64,000 bases of DNA, from assembly GCF_015291665.1 (NCBI RefSeq), contig NZ_CP030048.1, positions 6,448,001-6,512,000 of the forward strand. Reading direction: 5' to 3'. The first letter of the stretch is position 1. Each line of letters begins with the position of its first letter. The notes below the pieces were generated by a model. The model was not told the DNA's origin, did no database searches, and was given only the letters and a program-made list of their open reading frames with translations. This DNA comes from Bradyrhizobium sp. CCBAU 53338 (GTDB lineage: Bacteria; Pseudomonadota; Alphaproteobacteria; Rhizobiales; Xanthobacteraceae). Below are positions 9,271 to 18,337 of this stretch, one piece after another. The position numbers and the translations under genes are program-made.

Positions 9271-9363
9271 TCTACCAAAATTCAATCAATTACGCAAAAT
9301 TCTACCGATTAAGCGCGAAGATCGGGATAAATAGGTAAGACCTACCAGCTTACCGGGTCTACC
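9271..9363. promoter_or_regulatory. Putative Lrp operator array in the divergent lrp / indolepyruvate oxidoreductase promoter
   Basis: Five TACC motifs (9273, 9303, 9343, 9351, 9360) and one GGTA (9334) fall within 93 bp of unusually AT-rich DNA. GGTA-AGACC-TACC at 9334-9346 is an inverted repeat. TCTACCAAAATT (9271) and CAAAATTCTACC (9295) share the blocks TCTACC and AAAATT in swapped order. Multiple phased degenerate sites are typical for Lrp-type octamers. The binding protein is inferred from position only. Confidence 0.5.
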
Positions 9364-9400
9364 TTTCGCCCATTCGGCAGGATGCCGCGCGAGGTCCGCC

Positions 9401-12400
9401 ATGGACGCCATTCCGTCACTCGACACCTACGAGCTTTCCGACCGCTACGAGCGCGAGGAGGGCCGCGTCTTTCTCACAGGCACGCAGGCGATCGTCCGCA
9501 TCGCGCTAGATCAAGTGCGGCGCGATCGTGCCGCGGGTCTCAACACCGCCGGTTTCATCTCCGGCTATCGCGGCTCGCCGCTCGGCGGCATCGATCTCGA
9601 ACTCTGGCGCATCCAGGAACGATTGAAGCGGGACCGCATCGAATTCCTTCCTGCGGTGAACGAGGACCTCGCGGCAACCGCTGTGCTCGGCTCGCAGCAG
9701 GTCGAAACCCAAGCCGAGCGCGAGGTCGATGGCGTGTTCGGGCTGTGGTACGGCAAGGGCCCCGGCGTCGATCGTTCCGGCGATGCGCTCAAGCATGGCA
9801 ACGCCTATGGTTCCTCGCCGCACGGGGGCGTGCTGGTCGTCGCCGGCGACGACCATGGCTGCGTCTCGTCCTCGATGCCGCACCAGTCCGACGTCGCCTT
9901 CATGAGCTGGTTCATGCCGACGCTGCATCCCGCCAGTGTCGATGAATATCTCGAGTTCGGCGAATATGGCTATGCGCTCAGCCGCTTCTCCGGCATGTGG
10001 GTCGGCTTCAAGGCGATCTCGGAGATCGTGGAATCGGGCGCCTCCGTCGCGCTGCGATCGCCACGCCTCTTCCGCGCGCCCGACTTCACACCGCCGCCGG
10101 GCGGCCTGCACTATCGCTGGCCCGATCTGCCGGGTCCGCAGATCGAGGAGCGGCTCGAGGCGAAAAAGCACGCGGTCTACGCCTTCGCCAAAGCCAATCC
10201 GATCGATCGCCACATCTACGACATCCCGCACGCCACCTACGGCATCGTCACCACGGGCAAGGCACATCTCGATCTGATGGAAGCATTGCGGCTGATGGGC
10301 CTAGACGAGGCCGCCTGCCGCCGCATCGGCATCGACATCTACAAGGTCGGCATGGTCTGGCCGCTAGCCTTGCACGACGCGATGGATTTCGTGAAAGGCA
10401 AGCGCGAAATCCTCGTGGTCGAGGAGAAGCGCGGCATCATCGAGAGCCAGTTCAAGGAGTATTTTTACGACTATCCCGGCACCAAGCCCGAGCGAATGGT
10501 CGGAAAGCACGACGAGCGAGGAGCACGGCTCATCTCGTGGATCGGCGAATTGTCGCCACGCGCGCTGGCGTCCGTGCTCGCGCGCCGGCTCGATCCGATG
10601 TTTCCGGGCCTCAATCTTGCCGCGCGCGCAGCCGCGCTGTTGCCGGAAGCCGAGCGCACCATCAACGTCGCGGGCGCGACGCGTACGCCCTATTTCTGCT
10701 CGGGCTGCCCGCACAACACCTCGACCAAGGTGCCGGAGGGATCGAAGGCGCTGGCCGGCATCGGCTGCCACTTCATGGCGAGCTGGATGGATCGCGAGAC
10801 ATCCTCCTTGATTCAGATGGGCGGCGAGGGCGTGAACTGGGCGGCCTCGTCGCGGTTCACCGGCCACAAGCACGTCTTCCAGAATCTCGGCGAAGGCACC
10901 TACTATCACTCCGGCTCGATGGCGATCCGTCAGGCGATCGCGGCGAAAGCCAACATCACCTACAAGATCCTGTTCAACGACGCCGTCGCCATGACCGGCG
11001 GCCAGCCGGTCGACGGCCCCGTCAGCGTCCATGCCATCGCGCACAGCGTGAGGGCCGAAGGCGTAGTGCGCATCGCGCTGGTGTCGGACGATCCCACGCA
11101 ATTTCTGCCTGCGGACCTGCCCAGCGGCGTCACGATCCATCCGCGCGAGGAGATGGATGCCGTTCAGCGCGAGCTGCGCGAGATCTCCGGCGTCTCCGTG
11201 CTGATCTATCAGCAGACCTGCGCCACCGAGAAACGGCGCCGGCGCAAGCGCGGGCAGATGGCCGACCCAAAACGCTTTGCCTACATCAACGACCTCGTCT
11301 GCGAAGGCTGCGGTGACTGCTCGGTCGAGTCCAACTGCCTCAGCGTCGAACCGAAGGAGACGCCGTTCGGCCGCAAGCGACAGATCAATCTGTCGGCCTG
11401 CAACAAGGATTTTTCCTGCCTCAACGGTTTTTGCCCGAGCTTTGTCACCGTCGAAGGCGCGACGCGCCGAAAGAAGAGCACCAGCCAGATCGACGCGACC
11501 GGCCGCGCCGCCACGCTTCCACTGCCCCCGCCCGCTGCGCTCGATCGTCCCTTCGATCTGCTCGTAACCGGCGTCGGCGGCACCGGCGTCATCACGGTCG
11601 GCGCCCTGATCGGCATGGCCGCGCATCTGGAGCGCCGTGGCGTCTCGGTGCTGGACTTCACCGGCTTTGCGCAGAAGTTCGGACCCGTCCTGAGCTACAT
11701 CCGACTGGCGGCGAGCCCTGATGCGCTGCATCAGGTCCGCATCGACCAGGGCGCGGCAGACGCGCTGATCGGCTGCGACCTCGTCGTCAGTTCCTCGCCG
11801 AAGGCATCCGGCACCTATCGCCGCGGCACGCGCGCCGCGATCAATACCGCGGAGATGCCGACCGGGGACGTCGTTCGCTTCCGCGACGCCGATCTGGCCT
11901 CCCCTGCTCGCCTGCGTGCGATCCGCCAGGTCATCGGCGGCGACAATCTCGACACGATCAACGCCAATGCACTGGCCGAACGGCTGCTCGGTGATGCCGT
12001 CTATGCCAACATCATCATGCTCGGCTTTGCCTGGCAGCGGGGACTGGTGCCGGTCTCGCTGCCGGCGCTGCTGCGCGCGATCGAGCTCAATGGTGTCGCG
12101 GTCGAACGCAACAAGCAGGCTTTTGCCTGGGGCCGGGTTGCCGCCGCCGATCCGGACTTCCTGCCCAAGACGAACGAGGCGCCGAAGGCCGAGACGCTCG
12201 ACCAGATCATCGTCAGGCGCTCCGATTTCCTCAGGGCATACCAGGACGAAGCCTACGCGGCGCGCTATCGCGCGCTCGTCGCAAAAATCCGCAACGCCGA
12301 AGCTGCTCTCAATAGCGAGGTTCTGACCGAGGCCGTCGCACGTGCCCTGTTCAAGCTGATGGCCTACAAGGACGAATATGAAGTTGCGCGCCTGCACATG

Positions 12401-12850
12401 CAGAGCGGCTTCCTCGATGAGCTGAAGCGCGAATTCGAGGACGGCTTCAGCGTCCAGTATCATCTTGCGCCTCCTTTCCTGCCGTCTGGCCTCGACGCGC
12501 GCGGCCGTCCGCGCAAGCGTGCTTTCGGCCAGTGGATCCAGATGCCGCTCGCGGTGCTGGCGCGGCTGAAGAGGCTGCGCGGAACGCGGTTCGATCCGTT
12601 CGGCTACACCGCTGATCGTCGCACAGAGCGGGCGCTGATTGCCTGGTACGAGGGCATCATCGCGCAAATGCCGGGCAAGCTCGACGCCACGCATCTGGCC
12701 GACCTCGTCGCCATCGCCAAAGCGCCGATGGAGATCCGCGGCTACGGACCGGTGAAGGACGTCGCGATCGCGACGGTGAAAACCGAGGTCGAGCAGTTGC
12801 TCGCGCGGTTAACTGCATCTTCGCCGGCAAAGATGCGCGCCACCGGTTGA
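9401..12850 (+). CDS. Indolepyruvate ferredoxin oxidoreductase family protein (fused alpha/beta/gamma)
   Basis: An 1149-residue fused thiamine-diphosphate enzyme that oxidatively decarboxylates aryl- or branched 2-keto acids to acyl-CoA, passing electrons to ferredoxin. Order: a pyrimidine-type ThDP/IorA-like domain (about 1-400), the ThDP-binding half with CSGCPHNTST near residue 440 and QMGGEGVNW, a cysteine-rich iron-sulfur segment near residues 630-680 (CEGCGDC, SVESNC, CNKDFSC, GFCPSF), then an IorB-like gamma domain starting TGVGGTGVITVG near residue 725, and a C-terminal extension to 1149. Length fits the fused proteobacterial type. GAGG lies six bases before the ATG. The Lrp gene is divergent upstream. 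A short CAAGGCT/AGCCTTG inverted repeat follows at 12862-12877. Confidence 0.95.
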   Translation: MDAIPSLDTYELSDRYEREEGRVFLTGTQAIVRIALDQVRRDRAAGLNTAGFISGYRGSPLGGIDLELWRIQERLKRDRIEFLPAVNEDLAATAVLGSQQVETQAEREVDGVFGLWYGKGPGVDRSGDALKHGNAYGSSPHGGVLVVAGDDHGCVSSSMPHQSDVAFMSWFMPTLHPASVDEYLEFGEYGYALSRFSGMWVGFKAISEIVESGASVALRSPRLFRAPDFTPPPGGLHYRWPDLPGPQIEERLEAKKHAVYAFAKANPIDRHIYDIPHATYGIVTTGKAHLDLMEALRLMGLDEAACRRIGIDIYKVGMVWPLALHDAMDFVKGKREILVVEEKRGIIESQFKEYFYDYPGTKPERMVGKHDERGARLISWIGELSPRALASVLARRLDPMFPGLNLAARAAALLPEAERTINVAGATRTPYFCSGCPHNTSTKVPEGSKALAGIGCHFMASWMDRETSSLIQMGGEGVNWAASSRFTGHKHVFQNLGEGTYYHSGSMAIRQAIAAKANITYKILFNDAVAMTGGQPVDGPVSVHAIAHSVRAEGVVRIALVSDDPTQFLPADLPSGVTIHPREEMDAVQRELREISGVSVLIYQQTCATEKRRRRKRGQMADPKRFAYINDLVCEGCGDCSVESNCLSVEPKETPFGRKRQINLSACNKDFSCLNGFCPSFVTVEGATRRKKSTSQIDATGRAATLPLPPPAALDRPFDLLVTGVGGTGVITVGALIGMAAHLERRGVSVLDFTGFAQKFGPVLSYIRLAASPDALHQVRIDQGAADALIGCDLVVSSSPKASGTYRRGTRAAINTAEMPTGDVVRFRDADLASPARLRAIRQVIGGDNLDTINANALAERLLGDAVYANIIMLGFAWQRGLVPVSLPALLRAIELNGVAVERNKQAFAWGRVAAADPDFLPKTNEAPKAETLDQIIVRRSDFLRAYQDEAYAARYRALVAKIRNAEAALNSEVLTEAVARALFKLMAYKDEYEVARLHMQSGFLDELKREFEDGFSVQYHLAPPFLPSGLDARGRPRKRAFGQWIQMPLAVLARLKRLRGTRFDPFGYTADRRTERALIAWYEGIIAQMPGKLDATHLADLVAIAKAPMEIRGYGPVKDVAIATVKTEVEQLLARLTASSPAKMRATG

Positions 12851-12924
12851 CGTGACGCCACCAAGGCTTCAGCCTTGCGTAGGAGGCGACTCCCTCATGG
12901 AGCCCCGCAATCGGGTGGCGCATC

Positions 12925-14349
12925 ATGGATTTCGACGAGTTGACCCTCACCCAAGCCGTTGCTGAGCTCGCGGCCGGAAAAATCACGAGCCATGCGCTCA
13001 CCTCTGCGGCGCTCGCCCGCGCCAAGGCCAATGCCGATCTCAATGCCTTCGTCACCCTGGACGAAGAAGGTGCGCTGAAGGCCGCCGTCGCGTTCGATGC
13101 GCAGGGCGCAGGCGCTGGAAATAGGCCGCTCGGTGGCGTTCCGATCGTGATCAAGGACAATATCGAGGTGGCGGGTCTGCCCTGCACGGCGGGAACACCG
13201 GGGCTCAAGAGCTTCGTTCCAGGCACCGACGCACCTGTCGTGGGGAAGCTGCGGGCCGCAGGCGCGGTGATCATCGGCAAGACCAACATGCACGAGCTTG
13301 CGTTCGGCATCTCCGGCTACAACACCGCGTTCAAGACCGGCGCCGAATTCGGCGTACGCAACGCCTATGACCGCGCGCTGATCGCCGGCGGCTCCTCCTC
13401 GGGCACGGGGGCCGCAATCGGCTCCCGGATCGTCGCGGGTGGGCTCGGCACCGACACCGGCGGGTCGGTGCGCGTGCCTGGCGCGCTGAACGGTTGCGCC
13501 TCGCTGCGGCCGACCGTTGGCCGCTATCCACAAGCCGGCATCGCGCCGATCTCGCACACCCGCGACACCGCAGGGCCGATGGCGGCCACGATGGCAGACG
13601 TCGCGCTGCTCGATCGCATCATCGTGGGCGGCGATGCGATTGCGCCGGCCGATCTCAGCCAGGTCCGTCTCGGCCTCGTCAAGAGCATGCTGGCCAACCT
13701 CGACGGCGACACGGAAGCGGCCTTCCATGCCGCCCTCAATCGACTGAAGGCGCAGGGCGTGACCGCGGTCGACGTCGAAATGCCTGAGCTTGCCGAGCTC
13801 AACGGCCAGGTCGGCTTTCCGGTCGCGCTGTACGAGGCCTATGATGACATGGTCGCCTATCTCAAAAGTACAGGCACGGGCGTGACCATCGAGGCGATGG
13901 TCGCGCAAATCGCGAGCCCTGACGTCAAGGGCACCTATGAGGGCCTGGTGCTGCCGCGCAAATTGCCGGCGCCCGACGGCAGCTTCGTCGATGCCAAGCC
14001 GCTCTACGACCACGCCCTCGACATCGCGAGACCCGCGCTGCAGGCGCTGTACGCACAGACTTTTGCTGGCAACAAGCTCGACGCCATCGTCTTCCCGACC
14101 ACGCCGCGGGTTGCAATTGCGTCCAATCCGGAGTCCAGCAGCCTGGAGAATTTTGCATCGTTCATCCAGAACACCGACCCCGGCAGCAATGCCGGGATTC
14201 CCGGAATCCAGATTCCGATTGGGTTGGGTGAGACCAGCAAGCTGCCGATCGGGCTGGAGCTGGACGGCCCCGCGGGCAGCGACGAACGGTTGCTGGCGAT
14301 CGGCATCGCACTCGATACCGTGTTCGGGCGACTGCCGGCGCCACGCTGA
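12925..14349 (+). CDS. Amidase-signature family hydrolase (indoleacetamide hydrolase / mandelamidase-like)
   Basis: A 474-residue amidase-signature enzyme that hydrolyses an amide to a carboxylate and ammonia. The Ser-cisSer-Lys triad is complete: K77 in VIKDN, S157 in GGSSSGTG and nucleophile S181 in GTDTGGSVR. Length and layout resemble indoleacetamide hydrolases and mandelamide hydrolases. It lies 74 bp after the indolepyruvate oxidoreductase gene on the same strand. A shared role in aryl-acetyl metabolism is suggestive, but amidase substrates cannot be read from sequence. The first in-frame ATG is used, with GGGTGG just upstream. Confidence 0.93.
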   Translation: MDFDELTLTQAVAELAAGKITSHALTSAALARAKANADLNAFVTLDEEGALKAAVAFDAQGAGAGNRPLGGVPIVIKDNIEVAGLPCTAGTPGLKSFVPGTDAPVVGKLRAAGAVIIGKTNMHELAFGISGYNTAFKTGAEFGVRNAYDRALIAGGSSSGTGAAIGSRIVAGGLGTDTGGSVRVPGALNGCASLRPTVGRYPQAGIAPISHTRDTAGPMAATMADVALLDRIIVGGDAIAPADLSQVRLGLVKSMLANLDGDTEAAFHAALNRLKAQGVTAVDVEMPELAELNGQVGFPVALYEAYDDMVAYLKSTGTGVTIEAMVAQIASPDVKGTYEGLVLPRKLPAPDGSFVDAKPLYDHALDIARPALQALYAQTFAGNKLDAIVFPTTPRVAIASNPESSSLENFASFIQNTDPGSNAGIPGIQIPIGLGETSKLPIGLELDGPAGSDERLLAIGIALDTVFGRLPAPR

Positions 14350-14368
14350 CGGCACCGTCGTCTTGGCT

Positions 14369-15280
14369 TCACGAATACGGGTTGATCAGCTTCTGCTGCT
14401 CGGCGCTGTGATGCACCAGCATGTCGATGAAGGTGCGCACCTTCGCCGACAGATGATGGCGATGCGGATAGACCGCGTTCATCGACATCTCGACCGGCCG
14501 GTATTCCGGCAGCAGCCGCACCAGCCGGCCGGAATCGAGATCGTCGCTCACCAGAAATCCTGCGAGCAGGCCGATGCCGGCGCCCTCGATCACCATCCGC
14601 CGCAGCGCCTCGCCGCTGTTGGTGACGAGGCTGCCCGAGATGCGCACCGAGGCCGGCGCGCCCTTGCGATCGAAGAAGCGCCATTCGTCGCCAAACGGGT
14701 AATTCAGGTGGCGGCCGCAATTGTGCTCCGAGAGCTCGGCGAGCTGCTGCACCCTCCCGTGCTTTTCCAGATACTCGTGCGAGCAGCACAGCACGTGACG
14801 CCAGGTGGCGAGGCTGCGGACGATCAGGCTCGAATCCGGCGGCGGTGTCATGCGCAGCGCGACGTCATAGCCCTCCTCGATCAGATCGACATTGGCTTCG
14901 CCCATACGCAAATCGACCTTCACCTCCGGATAGGTCGACAGCAGCTTCGCCACGACGCCCGCCACGAACGGCACCATGTGGGTGGCGGAATGAATCCGCA
15001 GCGTGCCCCGCGGCACCGACTGCAACGCGCCGGCGATGTCGTCGGCCTGCTCGATGTCGGAGAGGATCTGGACGCAGCGATCGTAATAGGCCTTGCCGAT
15101 CTCGGTGACGCTGACCTTGCGGGTGGTGCGGTTGAGCAGCCGTGCGCCGAGCCGCTCCTCCAGCGCCTGGATGTGGTTGCTCACCATGGTCGTGGACATC
15201 CCGAGCTTGCGGGCGGCGGCGGAGAATCCGCCGGTATCAACGACCCGGACGAAAGCGGTCAGGCTGGTCAGCCGGTCCAT
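14369..15280 (-). CDS. LysR-family transcriptional regulator
   Basis: A 303-residue LysR regulator of the large aromatic/efflux-associated subgroup. The helix-turn-helix is in the first 60 residues (FVRVVDTGGFSAAARKLGMS, then TTMVSNHIQALEERLGARLL). The effector domain begins near residue 90. It is divergent from the EmrA-type gene with 139 bp between the starts and is therefore the probable regulator of the efflux genes. A repeated GATTATC-based module upstream of both emrA- and emrB-like genes fits the long footprint of a LysR tetramer. The inducing compound is unknown. Confidence 0.94.
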   Translation of the reverse strand: MDRLTSLTAFVRVVDTGGFSAAARKLGMSTTMVSNHIQALEERLGARLLNRTTRKVSVTEIGKAYYDRCVQILSDIEQADDIAGALQSVPRGTLRIHSATHMVPFVAGVVAKLLSTYPEVKVDLRMGEANVDLIEEGYDVALRMTPPPDSSLIVRSLATWRHVLCCSHEYLEKHGRVQQLAELSEHNCGRHLNYPFGDEWRFFDRKGAPASVRISGSLVTNSGEALRRMVIEGAGIGLLAGFLVSDDLDSGRLVRLLPEYRPVEMSMNAVYPHRHHLSAKVRTFIDMLVHHSAEQQKLINPYS

Positions 15281-15290
15281 GGGCGCCTCG

Positions 15291-15360
15291 GATTATGCAG
15301 CAGGGGTGGACAATCATTTTGCTTTTTGGCGGATTATCACAAGCTCCGGGACAGCGCATC
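15291..15360. promoter_or_regulatory. Putative regulator-binding module, copy A (before the EmrA-like gene)
   Basis: GATTATG at 15291 and GATTATC at 15332 are 41 bp apart. A GGAcaATCaTT block lies between them at 15308-15318 and the module ends in CGCATC (15355-15360). The same elements at the same spacing recur before the EmrB-like gene at 16593-16662. The last 29 bases of the two copies match at 22 positions. Position between a LysR gene and its target suggests LysR binding. Confidence 0.45.
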
Positions 15361-15419
15361 TTCCACTGCGACAACAGCGCCCCTTCGGAAGGGGACGTCT
15401 GGGGAATTCGGAGAGTGCC

Positions 15420-16571
15420 ATGTCGAACGCGGCCTATACCACTGAAACCAATGACAAAATCACCCTGAAGCCGTCCCGGCGGGCGATCAAGCGGGCGGCC
15501 CTGGCGCTCGCACTGGCCCTTGGCGTCGCCGCCGTGGGCGACTTTGGCTACAATTACCTGACCACCGGCCGCTACCTGGAAACGACCGATGACGCCTATG
15601 TGAAGGCCGATTCCACCATCATCGCCCCGAAGGTCTCGGGCTACATCGCCCAGGTGCTGGTCGGCGATAACGAGAAGGTCCGGGCCGGCCAGGTGCTGGC
15701 CAGGATCGACGACCGCGATTTCAAGGCCGCGCTTGGCCAGGCCCGCGCCGACGTCGCCGCAGCCGAAGCCTCGGTCCGCAACCTCGATGCCCAGCTCGAA
15801 CTGCAACAGCCGATCATCGAGCAGAGCACGGCCGACGTGGCCGCTGCCGACGCCAATCTGAAATTCGCGCAGGAAGAGCGCGCCCGCTACGACGACCTCA
15901 TGAAGTCGGGCTCCGGCACGATCCAGCGCGCGCAGCAGACCGATGCGGCGCTCCGCGCCAGCAACGCGCAGATGCAGCGTGCCAAGTCGGGCCTGGTCGC
16001 CGCCGAGCGCAAGGTCGATGTGCTGACAACGCAGCGTGCGCAGGCCAGTGCGCAGCTCGATCGCGCGCGCGCGGTCGCGGACCAGGCCGAGCTGAACCTG
16101 TCCTACACCGAGATCACCGCGCCTGTTGACGGCACAGTCGGCGCCCGCTCCTTGCGCGTCGGACAGTACGTGCAGGCCGGTACGCAATTGATGGCGGTGG
16201 TTCCGCTCGATGCGGTCTACGTGGTCGCGAATTTCAAGGAGACCCAGCTCACCCATGTGCGCGCGGGTCAGCCGGTCGAGCTTCACGTCGACAGTTTTCG
16301 CAATCGCACGCTGCGCGGCCATGTCGACAGCCTTTCGCCGGCCAGCGGTCTTGAATTCGCGCTACTGCCTCCCGACAATGCCACCGGCAACTTCACCAAG
16401 ATCGTGCAGCGCGTGCCGGTGAAGATCGTGCTCGACGACCACAGCCTCACCGGCCTGCTGCGACCCGGCATGTCGGCGGTGCCGACGGTCGACACCAAGG
16501 CAACAGTGGTGGCTGAGCGAGAGACCACCAAGCGCGTGGCCGACAACGCGCCGCGTCCGAACGGAGGCTGA
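15420..16571 (+). CDS. HlyD-family membrane-fusion protein (EmrA-type multidrug efflux adaptor)
   Basis: A 383-residue periplasmic adaptor of an EmrAB-type efflux pump. A positively charged N-terminus is followed by one membrane anchor (about residues 25-45). Then come a lipoyl/barrel half (TTDDAYVKADSTIIAPKVSG, YIAQVLVGDN), a long Ala/Gln-rich coiled-coil hairpin (about 110-230), the return strand YTEITAPVDGTVGARSLRVG, and a beta-barrel domain. This order is that of EmrA. The ATG at 15420 follows GGAGAGTGCC; longer in-frame extension would run into the LysR promoter. The transporter partner begins 120 bp downstream. Confidence 0.94.
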   Translation: MSNAAYTTETNDKITLKPSRRAIKRAALALALALGVAAVGDFGYNYLTTGRYLETTDDAYVKADSTIIAPKVSGYIAQVLVGDNEKVRAGQVLARIDDRDFKAALGQARADVAAAEASVRNLDAQLELQQPIIEQSTADVAAADANLKFAQEERARYDDLMKSGSGTIQRAQQTDAALRASNAQMQRAKSGLVAAERKVDVLTTQRAQASAQLDRARAVADQAELNLSYTEITAPVDGTVGARSLRVGQYVQAGTQLMAVVPLDAVYVVANFKETQLTHVRAGQPVELHVDSFRNRTLRGHVDSLSPASGLEFALLPPDNATGNFTKIVQRVPVKIVLDDHSLTGLLRPGMSAVPTVDTKATVVAERETTKRVADNAPRPNGG

Positions 16572-16592
16572 TGTCGCGGAGGGTCGCGGCGG

Positions 16593-16662
16593 GATTATCA
16601 AGTCCTGCCGGATGATCCTTCCCAGACTTCCCCGATTATCGAAACCACCTGGCCAACGCATC
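16593..16662. promoter_or_regulatory. Putative regulator-binding module, copy B (before the EmrB-like gene)
   Basis: GATTATC at 16593 and 16634 are again 41 bp apart, with GGAtgATCcTT at 16610-16620 and CGCATC at 16657-16662. Every offset equals that in copy A at 15291-15360. The module occupies most of the 119-bp gap between the adaptor and transporter genes, so the transporter may have its own regulated promoter. Confidence 0.45.
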
Positions 16663-16690
16663 CTGTCTCCGCATCAGAGACGAGGCTCCC

Positions 16691-18310
16691 ATGAGCACGC
16701 TTCAACCGACCCTCACCGCCGCTTCCGCCGCCGATCTTCCGGCGCCGCAAGCCGCTTCCGTCACGCCTGGCGTCTCCGCCAAGACCTGGATCGCCGTGAT
16801 CGGCGCCACGCTCGGCGCCTTCATGGCGGTGCTGAACATCCAGATCGTCAACGCCTCGCTTGCCGACATCCAGGGCGCGATCGGCGCCGGGATCGACGAC
16901 GGCGGCTGGATCTCGACCTCCTATCTGATCGCCGAGATCGTGGTGATCCCGCTGTCCGGCTGGCTGGCGCAGGTGTTCTCGATCCGGATCTACCTGCTCA
17001 CCAACGCGATCCTGTTCCTGCTGCTGTCGGCAGCCTGCGCGCTGGCGCAGGACCTGCCCCAGATGATCGTGCTGCGCGCCGTGCAGGGCTTCACCGGCGG
17101 CGTGCTGATCCCGATGGCGTTCACGCTCATCATCACGCTGCTGCCGCGTGCGAAGCAGCCGGTCGGCCTTGCACTGTTCGCGCTGTCGGCGACGTTCGCA
17201 CCGGCGATCGGCCCGACCATCGGCGGCTACCTCACCGAGAATTTCGGCTGGCAGTACATTTTCTACGTCAACCTCGCGCCGGGCGCGATCATGGTCGGCA
17301 TGCTCTGGTACGCGCTCGATTCCAAGCCGATGAAGCTGACGCTGCTGCGCGACGGCGACTGGGCCGGCATCATCACCATGGCGATCGGCCTCTCCGCACT
17401 TCAGACCGTGCTGGAGGAAGGCAACAAGGACGACTGGTTCGGCTCGCCCTTCATCGTCAAGCTCAGCGTGATCGCGGTCGTCTCGCTGACCGCGTTCCTG
17501 ATCATCGAACTGACAGTGAAGAAGCCGCTGTTGAACCTGCGCCTGCTGGTCCGCCGCAATTTCGGCTTCGGCATGCTCGCCAACTTCCTGCTCGGCGTCG
17601 CGCTGTACGGGTCAGTGTTCATTCTGCCGCAATATCTGTCACGCATCCAGGGTTACAATGCCGAGCAGATCGGCACGGTGCTGGCCTGGACCGGCTTGCC
17701 GCAGCTCGTGCTGATCCCGCTGGTGCCGTGCCTGATGCAGAGGTTCGACGCGCGGATCATCATCGGCATCGGCTTCGTGCTGTTCGCCGGCTCGAACTTC
17801 ATGAACATCTTCATGACCAGCGACTATGCCGCCGACCAGCTATTGTGGCCCAACGTCGTCCGTGCCATCGGCCAGGCGCTGGTAATGGCGCCGCTGTCGG
17901 CGGTGGCGACGGCAGGCATCGAGGCGGAGAATGCGGGCTCGGCCTCCGGCCTGTTCAACATGATGCGAAATCTCGGCGGTGCCGTCGGCATTGCGCTGCT
18001 GCAGACCGTTCTGACCAAGCGTGAGCAGTATCACTCCAACGTGCTGATGCAGTCGGTCTCGGCGTTCGAACAGGCCACCCGCACGCGACTGGAACAGCTC
18101 ACGCAGTATTTCATCAATCACGGCGTGCTCGACCGTGCCGACGCCGCGCATCGCGCCTATGTCGCGATCGGTCATGTCGTGCAGAAGCAGGCCTACATCC
18201 TGGCCTTCAGCGACACCTTCTACCTGCTCGGCATGGCGCTGATCGTCGCCTTGATCGCTGTCCTCTTCCTGAAGAAGCCCGGCCATGTCTCGGCCGGGGA
18301 AGCCCACTGA
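16691..18310 (+). CDS. DHA2-family MFS multidrug efflux transporter (EmrB-type)
   Basis: A 539-residue inner-membrane drug:proton antiporter with the 14-helix layout of the DHA2 (EmrB/QacA) family. Visible features are VIGATLGAFMAVLNIQIVNA in helix 1, DDGGWISTSYLIAEIVVIPL, the motif C-like region GPTIGGYLTENFGWQYIFY, and many further hydrophobic helices to the C-terminal LIVALIAVLFLKK. Acting with the upstream HlyD-type adaptor, it would export hydrophobic compounds through an outer-membrane channel not encoded here. It is followed 27 bp later by an AhpD-like gene on the same strand. Confidence 0.95.
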   Translation: MSTLQPTLTAASAADLPAPQAASVTPGVSAKTWIAVIGATLGAFMAVLNIQIVNASLADIQGAIGAGIDDGGWISTSYLIAEIVVIPLSGWLAQVFSIRIYLLTNAILFLLLSAACALAQDLPQMIVLRAVQGFTGGVLIPMAFTLIITLLPRAKQPVGLALFALSATFAPAIGPTIGGYLTENFGWQYIFYVNLAPGAIMVGMLWYALDSKPMKLTLLRDGDWAGIITMAIGLSALQTVLEEGNKDDWFGSPFIVKLSVIAVVSLTAFLIIELTVKKPLLNLRLLVRRNFGFGMLANFLLGVALYGSVFILPQYLSRIQGYNAEQIGTVLAWTGLPQLVLIPLVPCLMQRFDARIIIGIGFVLFAGSNFMNIFMTSDYAADQLLWPNVVRAIGQALVMAPLSAVATAGIEAENAGSASGLFNMMRNLGGAVGIALLQTVLTKREQYHSNVLMQSVSAFEQATRTRLEQLTQYFINHGVLDRADAAHRAYVAIGHVVQKQAYILAFSDTFYLLGMALIVALIAVLFLKKPGHVSAGEAH

Positions 18311-18337
18311 CCTCAACTCAAAGCAAGGAGAACGACC

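Noticed and set aside
10364..12694. A 776-codon open frame on the minus strand
   Set aside because: It is antisense to the indolepyruvate oxidoreductase gene, whose cofactor and iron-sulfur motifs are intact. The antisense protein shows no domain.
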